DNA from: Phycisphaerales bacterium
GTDB taxonomy: Bacteria > Planctomycetota > Phycisphaerae > Phycisphaerales > UBA1924
Direction of reading: 5' to 3'
DNA length: 5,202 bases
Assembly (NCBI GenBank): GCA_016763115.1
Contig: JAESUL010000103.1
Span: forward strand, 1 to 5,202
The notes under the pieces were generated by a model. The model made no database searches. It saw only the letters and a list, made by a program, of their open reading frames with translations, and was not told the origin of the DNA. Positions 1-5,202 of this stretch are shown one piece after another. Position 1 is the stretch's first letter. Every line of letters begins with the position of its first letter. A program made the translations under genes and the position numbers.

Positions 1-1842
1 CGAAACCATCAGTCCGGCGTCGGACCATCCTTCCCAGTACCTTACCTCGAAATCGTGTAGCCCCGCGGTGAGATTCACCATCGCGCTCTTCCATCGGAAT
101 CCATGCGAAGAATCATCATTGATGACCATCTGTCCATCAATGAACAACTGGGCGGACTGGTCAGAGCCGAGGTTGAACTGCCAGTTCCCGTCGGTTGGGA
201 TGCTGATCTTACCCGCGGCACGAACTCCAAAGTAATCTGATGCCACACCGCCCTGGGATGTGGAGGTTCCATCTGCGTTGGTGATGGTGGTGCCCACAAA
301 CGGGCTTCGGGTGATGGGCCAAGCGATATTGGCTTCGAGGGTCATCCGGTCGTAACTCTGCCAGTCGATATGCCCGACCTTTCGTGCGTGCCGAGCATTG
401 TCTACCCAGTACACCCGCAACCCATCACCCCCAACGCCGAGCGCCGGATCATTCTTATTCGGCGAGAACGCCGAGGGGGGGATCACCTGCTCAAATGTAT
501 CGCCCGGTCCCTTCCAGGTCGTTACCAACCCGGCATCAGACCATCCCTCCCAGTGCAGTACTTCAAAGTCATGCTCGCCCGCCGACAGCGTTCGTGTTCC
601 ATATTTCCACCGAAAACCATGACTCGATGGATCATCAACCAGCGCAACTCCATTAATGTACAGCCTTGCAGATTGGTCGGATCCAACGCCGAAGGTCCAT
701 TGTCCGGTGTGTGGGATGGTGATTTTGCCTACCGAGCGTGTGGCAAAGTAATCGCTCGGCCCGCCGGTGAAGGAAGCGCCACGGGTGATCGGCCAGTAGA
801 TGTTCTGGATGGTTTCCATGGTGTCGTGGTTTGCCCATTCAACCTGCCCAACGCTGCGAGCATGACGGGCGTTGTTGTACCGATAGGCGTGCAGACCGCC
901 ACCCGAGGGTGGATTCGATGCACCCGAACCGGGGCGGAAGGCGCTCGATGGGATAATCTGCGTGATTTCGTCGGTGGGCCCTTTCCATGCGAGACTGAGC
1001 CCAGCGTCGGACCACCCCTCCCAGTATCGCACCTCGATCGTGTGATCGCCCTTTTCCAGATCGATCGTTCCAGTCTTCCACCTGAACCCGTGGCTTGACG
1101 GGTCGCTGATGACGGGTATGCCGTCGATGAACAACGCTGCGGATTGGTCCGAACCAAGCTCGAATGTCCAAGTCCCCTTCTCGGCGATGTTGACGATGCC
1201 TACGAATCGGACACCGAAGTAGTCGACCGGCCCCCCGACACGGAACCCGCCGCGCGTTTTTCGGAAACTGGGGCGTTGAACGGTATTGACGAGGTTGGCA
1301 TTGTTCCAGTCAATTTGCCCAAAGTTTCTTGCATGCCGAGCGTTGTCGAACCAGTACGCCCAGATCCCGTCGCCGCCCGCGTCATAGACGGGTTCTTCTG
1401 GTGGATGCGAGAATGCCGATGCGGGAACAACTTCCTCGCTCGAAAGTGTCGGGCCATCCCAATACAGGTTGAGCCCCGCGTGACCGGTGCGTTCCCAGTA
1501 CCGGACTTCCAGTTCGTGCTTGCCTGCTGTCAGCGACTTGATCCCCGTGGGAGATCGGTACGCGTGGGCACCGGGATCGTTGACAAGCAACTCGCCGTTA
1601 ATCCATAGCTGCATCCCATCATCGGCGCCAAGCCGGAAAGACCAGATGCCGTCGGCGGGGATATTAATTTGTCCAACGATGCGTACGCCGAAGTGTGAAT
1701 CGGGAAGGTATTCAGTCCACGGCTGACTTGTATTGGCGAAATCAATCGTGTCGATTGTGTTGAGCAGATCATAGATTTCCCAATCGATCTGCCCAAGTTT
1801 CTTCGCCCCATTGGTATTGGTGTTCCAGTACGCGCGCAGCCC
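1..1842 (-). repeat. Four tandem PA14-like protein repeats, period about 158 residues
   Basis: The repeat units occupy 1411-1842, 937-1368, 466-897 and 1-423 (modules 1 to 4). The tryptophan of the YWE motif lies at residues 149, 307, 464 (HWE here) and 636, giving spacings of 158, 157 and 172. Modules 2-4 are much closer to each other than to module 1: they share NARHAR, GSDQSA, SSHGFRWK and WEGWSDAGL, whereas module 1 has NTNGAK, GADDGM, GAHAYR and WERTGHAGL. The repeat is clear in protein but weak in DNA, because synonymous positions differ widely. Confidence 0.9.
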
Positions 1843-1941
1843 CGGCGTTGATCCCGCCGGGGGAGATCCCAGAACAGGAGAGGCAAGACCACAGAACACG
1901 AGGCAGAGTATGAGAATCCGTATACATTCTTTGAGGTACAT
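1..1941 (-). CDS. Secreted protein with tandem PA14-like modules (partial, 3' end outside window)
   Basis: The frame is open for 647 codons from ATG at 1941 to the window edge, so the C-terminus is missing. It is the first ATG in frame, and it places a signal peptide at the N-terminus: MYLKECIRILILCLVFCGLA, then a likely Sec cleavage after SPVLG (residue 25). Four modules follow at residues 34-177, 192-335, 349-492 and 507-647 (the last cut by the window). Each has the PA14 layout: an opening GLxAYW-like strand, GQIDW, (D)YFGVR, a GxWxFxLGSD strand, LxIDG or LxING, an AGxHxxEVRYWE strand, then AGL and a W(K/D)GP end. Gly/Pro-rich linkers of about 13-15 residues separate them. PA14 domains are beta-barrel modules often found in carbohydrate-binding or adhesive exported proteins. 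No catalytic domain is visible, so the function is unknown; adhesin or glycan binding is inference. No Shine-Dalgarno site is obvious before the ATG. The beta-helix gene lies 144 bp upstream on the same strand. Confidence 0.9.
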   Translation of the reverse strand, partial: MYLKECIRILILCLVFCGLASPVLGSPPAGSTPGLRAYWNTNTNGAKKLGQIDWEIYDLLNTIDTIDFANTSQPWTEYLPDSHFGVRIVGQINIPADGIWSFRLGADDGMQLWINGELLVNDPGAHAYRSPTGIKSLTAGKHELEVRYWERTGHAGLNLYWDGPTLSSEEVVPASAFSHPPEEPVYDAGGDGIWAYWFDNARHARNFGQIDWNNANLVNTVQRPSFRKTRGGFRVGGPVDYFGVRFVGIVNIAEKGTWTFELGSDQSAALFIDGIPVISDPSSHGFRWKTGTIDLEKGDHTIEVRYWEGWSDAGLSLAWKGPTDEITQIIPSSAFRPGSGASNPPSGGGLHAYRYNNARHARSVGQVEWANHDTMETIQNIYWPITRGASFTGGPSDYFATRSVGKITIPHTGQWTFGVGSDQSARLYINGVALVDDPSSHGFRWKYGTRTLSAGEHDFEVLHWEGWSDAGLVTTWKGPGDTFEQVIPPSAFSPNKNDPALGVGGDGLRVYWVDNARHARKVGHIDWQSYDRMTLEANIAWPITRSPFVGTTITNADGTSTSQGGVASDYFGVRAAGKISIPTDGNWQFNLGSDQSAQLFIDGQMVINDDSSHGFRWKSAMVNLTAGLHDFEVRYWEGWSDAGLMVS

Positions 1942-2085
1942 AAGAATACAATTCGGTACACAATGTGTGCGAATGAAAGCGGATTTCCCGGGCGGGAAAA
2001 ATACCGGACAAAAACACCTGTTTAGGTTGAATGCGCGAGCAATGAAACACGAGCGAGTCCGATAGAAGAGCAGGGTTTCGCTGGA
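1942..2085. other. Spacer between the beta-helix gene and the PA14 gene
   Basis: These 144 bp contain no gene that I can support. On the minus strand there is no stem followed by a T-run, so I see no intrinsic terminator after the beta-helix gene, and read-through into the PA14 gene is possible. The spacer holds a GC-rich inverted repeat at 1984-1999 and a short palindrome at 1958-1968 just upstream of the PA14 start. No convincing -35/-10 pair was found. Confidence 0.6.
1984..1999 (-). promoter_or_regulatory. Perfect 6-bp inverted repeat (hairpin) in the leader of the PA14 gene
   Basis: The minus strand reads TTTCCC, a 4-base loop GCCC, then GGGAAA. The T-run lies before the stem, not after it, so this is not an ordinary intrinsic terminator for the minus strand, and no T-run follows it on the plus strand either. 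It ends 42 bases before the ATG at 1941. It could be an mRNA leader stem or a protein-binding site; the function is unknown. Confidence 0.35.
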
Positions 2086-3417
2086 TTACTCGTTGTAGTC
2101 GCCGCCGATTTCATTCCATTGAACGACTCGGACGCGCCCCTTGCTGAAGAGTTCGTAGGCCCCAATGTCGATCTCGGCGATCCCATCGTTGTTGCCATCG
2201 GTGGGGCGTGAACGCCCGCCGATATCGGTTGTTGGTGCGTAGCTGGCGGTCCCGGCGTCGAGGGCGGGCGAGCCGTACCGCAGCGAGAAATCACCGGCGG
2301 CAGCGTCCACAAACAAGGGGTCGTCCTGGATAATGTCCAACTCGAATGCTCTGCGAAACCTGACCATGCTGACGCTTATATTGTGTTCAATCGTGCTCGC
2401 GACAACAACAGATGGGCTGTTGTAGGCATAAGAGACCATCCCGTAGTAGCAGGTGTCCATGATGTTGTTGATAATCCGTACAATACGGGCATTGTACGAA
2501 TAGGAGTAGGCACCATAGAACGAGCCGGTGATGGTGTTGTTGGCAATGATCGAGTTGGATCCATTGGCTGCATACACACCCGAGTAGATCGGGAGGTAGC
2601 AATCAGAAATCTGATTGTTTGAGATCTCGATGGTATCAACCATCGGTGTGCTCCACCCAAAGACAATGATCCCGTAGATGTACCGGTTCGCCGATGGACG
2701 GCTTTGCATCGCAGACCACCCGCCCTGGTATCCGGTGCTGAGGTACAGCCCGTTCTTCATCGTCATGTCGTTGCGTGTGATGGTGACCGAAGTCGCGTTT
2801 GCGCGGTTCATGGGGGTGACCCAGACAAGGTGGGCCGAACTCGATGATCGCTCGAAGACACAATCGGCGACTGTAATATCGCCCATCGCGGTCGCGTAGA
2901 TCGCGTACAGCGTCGGCACCTCGATCGTGCAGTTCTCGATGCTCATTCCCGCGCTCGTTGCGTTTATCCCGTACTGAACTTGGTTGCGCAACGCGAACCC
3001 GCGGATCTCCCAGAAATCACGCGAGGCCAGCCGGATCCCGATCGGATCCACTGAGCGTCCATCGATCACTACCGGGCCCGGATCATCAAGCGTCCAGATA
3101 CCCTTGGCATCGGCAATGAGTTGGATCGGTTCATCACTCGTTCCAGAGACCGCGGCCGACCCCGCGCCGGTTCCGATCTCGATTGATTCCTCGTAGGTCC
3201 CCGGTCCGACATACACGATGCTCCCCGGCTCGGTGCAGTTGTTGACCGCGTGCTGGATGGTTGCAAACGCCCGCTGAGGGGTCAGTCCGTCTTCGCTGTC
3301 CGAGCCGTTTGTGCGGACATAGAAAGTGTCGCCGAAGGCAGGGGTTGTGAAAAGGGTCAGGGCGCACCCGATCAAAATCAGAAGCGTACTCGTTGAGCGT
3401 GTGTTGATTCGTTGCAT
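2086..3417 (-). CDS. Secreted right-handed parallel beta-helix protein with C-terminal choice-of-anchor Q-like domain
   Basis: A complete gene of 443 residues. I chose ATG at 3417 because GAGG lies 9 bases upstream; an in-frame TTG at 3432 would add five residues, but its third base is the first base of that GAGG. The N-terminus is a Sec signal peptide (MQRINTR, hydrophobic core TLLILIGCALTLF, likely cleavage after TPAFG at residue 29). The mature protein opens with TFYVRTNGSDSEDGLTP, ATIQHAV and YVGPGTYEESI, the usual start of pectate-lyase-like beta-helices. Short Asn-rich coils follow at about residues 155-345 (IENCTI, VTITRNDM, IEISNNQI, IIANNTI). Residues 366-422 (DDPLFVD, DFSLRYGSPALDAG, TDIGGRSRP, IDIGAYE) match the choice-of-anchor Q pattern of exported bacterial proteins. 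No catalytic residues can be assigned, so polysaccharide binding or lyase activity is only inferred. The tail after IDIGAYE is about 22 residues, with no obvious membrane anchor. Confidence 0.9.
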   Translation of the reverse strand: MQRINTRSTSTLLILIGCALTLFTTPAFGDTFYVRTNGSDSEDGLTPQRAFATIQHAVNNCTEPGSIVYVGPGTYEESIEIGTGAGSAAVSGTSDEPIQLIADAKGIWTLDDPGPVVIDGRSVDPIGIRLASRDFWEIRGFALRNQVQYGINATSAGMSIENCTIEVPTLYAIYATAMGDITVADCVFERSSSSAHLVWVTPMNRANATSVTITRNDMTMKNGLYLSTGYQGGWSAMQSRPSANRYIYGIIVFGWSTPMVDTIEISNNQISDCYLPIYSGVYAANGSNSIIANNTITGSFYGAYSYSYNARIVRIINNIMDTCYYGMVSYAYNSPSVVVASTIEHNISVSMVRFRRAFELDIIQDDPLFVDAAAGDFSLRYGSPALDAGTASYAPTTDIGGRSRPTDGNNDGIAEIDIGAYELFSKGRVRVVQWNEIGGDYNE

Positions 3418-3426
3418 GTGTTGATT

Positions 3427-3430
3427 CCTC
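3427..3430 (-). promoter_or_regulatory. Ribosome binding site deciding the beta-helix start
   Basis: The minus strand reads GAGG, nine bases before ATG at 3417. It overlaps the competing in-frame TTG at 3430-3432, which favours the ATG. The TTG has its own weaker AAGG about 10 bases upstream, so it is not fully excluded. Confidence 0.55.
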
Positions 3431-3466
3431 AAGGACTTGAAGCCTTAGTGGCTCAATCGGCATCTT

Positions 3467-3481
3467 TGATTGAATCATTCA
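3467..3481. promoter_or_regulatory. Two overlapping 11-bp palindromes upstream of the beta-helix gene
   Basis: The plus strand contains TGATTGAATCA (3467-3477) and TGAATCATTCA (3471-3481), each with perfect 5-base arms around one central base. They lie 50-64 bp before the ATG at 3417, where a regulator could bind. No known operator is recognised, and AT-rich palindromes of this size can arise by chance. Confidence 0.25.
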
Positions 3482-3558
3482 GAGTCACTGAGATTCCACG
3501 AAAAACCCGGTCGGCATTCGGAGCGGGGCGTCTGATAAGCACATCAGGTTGTAAGTTA

Positions 3559-5202
<1,644 letters not shown>

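Larger units (their letters stand above)
3418..3558. other. Spacer between hscA and the beta-helix gene
   Basis: These 141 bp carry no gene I can support. Just after the hscA stop is a small hairpin at 3532-3547 (CTGAT, 6-base loop, ATCAG) with no T-run. A weak terminator-like element lies at 3501-3528: on the minus strand a 4-bp CCCG/CGGG stem with a 14-base loop, followed by TTTTT. The stem is too short for confidence. Two overlapping palindromes at 3467-3481 lie about 50 bp before the beta-helix start. The gap and these elements suggest that the beta-helix gene may have its own promoter, but I could not pick out a clear -35/-10 pair. Confidence 0.5.

Noticed and set aside
370..1098. A 242-codon open frame on the plus strand
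   Set aside because: It lies antisense to the PA14 modules, shows no domain-like pattern, and its openness follows from the codon use of the minus-strand gene. The minus frame has a clear repeat structure.
1144..1608. A 154-codon open frame on the plus strand
   Set aside because: It is antisense to PA14 modules 1 and 2 and has no recognisable features.
1888..1914. Lipoprotein signal in the PA14 protein (cysteines in the hydrophobic core)
   Set aside because: The cysteines at residues 13 and 17 follow leucine or phenylalanine at the -1 site, which does not fit a lipobox. An ordinary Sec signal is more likely.
1530..1961. A 143-codon minus-strand frame overlapping the PA14 gene start
   Set aside because: It is in a different frame from the PA14 modules. 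Its translation is Arg/Ser/Cys-rich without domain logic, while the frame starting at 1941 gives a signal peptide and modules.
1942..2088. Possible read-through fusion of the beta-helix and PA14 proteins
   Set aside because: The two genes share a frame, separated only by the TAA at 2086-2088, and the 48 spacer codons contain no further stop. But a run this short is not unlikely by chance, the spacer translation is Cys/Arg/Phe-rich and unlike either protein, and the PA14 gene begins with its own signal peptide.
3418..3432. TTG at 3432 as start of the beta-helix gene
   Set aside because: ATG at 3417 has GAGG at the right distance, and that GAGG overlaps the TTG. The five extra residues add nothing to the signal peptide.
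3501..3528. Intrinsic terminator after hscA
   Set aside because: Only a 4-bp stem with a 14-base loop precedes the T5 tract, too weak to call as a terminator feature of its own.

Overview
The window carries three genes, all on the minus strand and read from high to low coordinates. In transcription order they are the 3' part of an Hsp70 chaperone gene of the HscA type (3559-5202, 5' end beyond the window), a secreted right-handed beta-helix protein ending in a choice-of-anchor Q-like domain (2086-3417), and the 5' part of a secreted protein built from tandem PA14-like modules (1-1941, 3' end beyond the window). The PA14 gene is open from its start codon to the window edge with no stop, so a caller that needs both ends of a gene would miss it. 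I translated it by hand: 647 codons, a signal peptide, three complete modules and most of a fourth.

The likely source is a Gram-negative-type environmental bacterium, most plausibly of the Planctomycetota (perhaps Phycisphaerae). This is inference from the pairing of an HscA-type chaperone with large secreted beta-helix/choice-of-anchor and PA14-repeat proteins, the moderately high GC, and the lack of a clear Shine-Dalgarno site at one of the two visible starts. No rRNA, tRNA or marker gene fixes the lineage.

Layout: 1-1941 PA14 array protein; 1942-2085 spacer with a GC-rich hairpin and a short palindrome; 2086-3417 beta-helix protein; 3418-3558 spacer with two overlapping palindromes, a small hairpin and a weak terminator-like element; 3559-5202 hscA. 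I saw no tRNA, rRNA, CRISPR array, insertion sequence or attachment site.

Functionally the window splits in two. HscA acts in the cytoplasm in iron-sulfur cluster maturation. The other two genes encode exported proteins whose folds commonly bind or process polysaccharide, or form extracellular structures. The two secreted genes are codirectional, 144 bp apart, with no convincing terminator between them, so they may be co-transcribed. Nothing ties them functionally to hscA. No clearly new system is visible. The parts most worth a second look are the PA14 array, with its distinct first module and an unusual conserved segment in modules 2-4, and the secreted gene pair.
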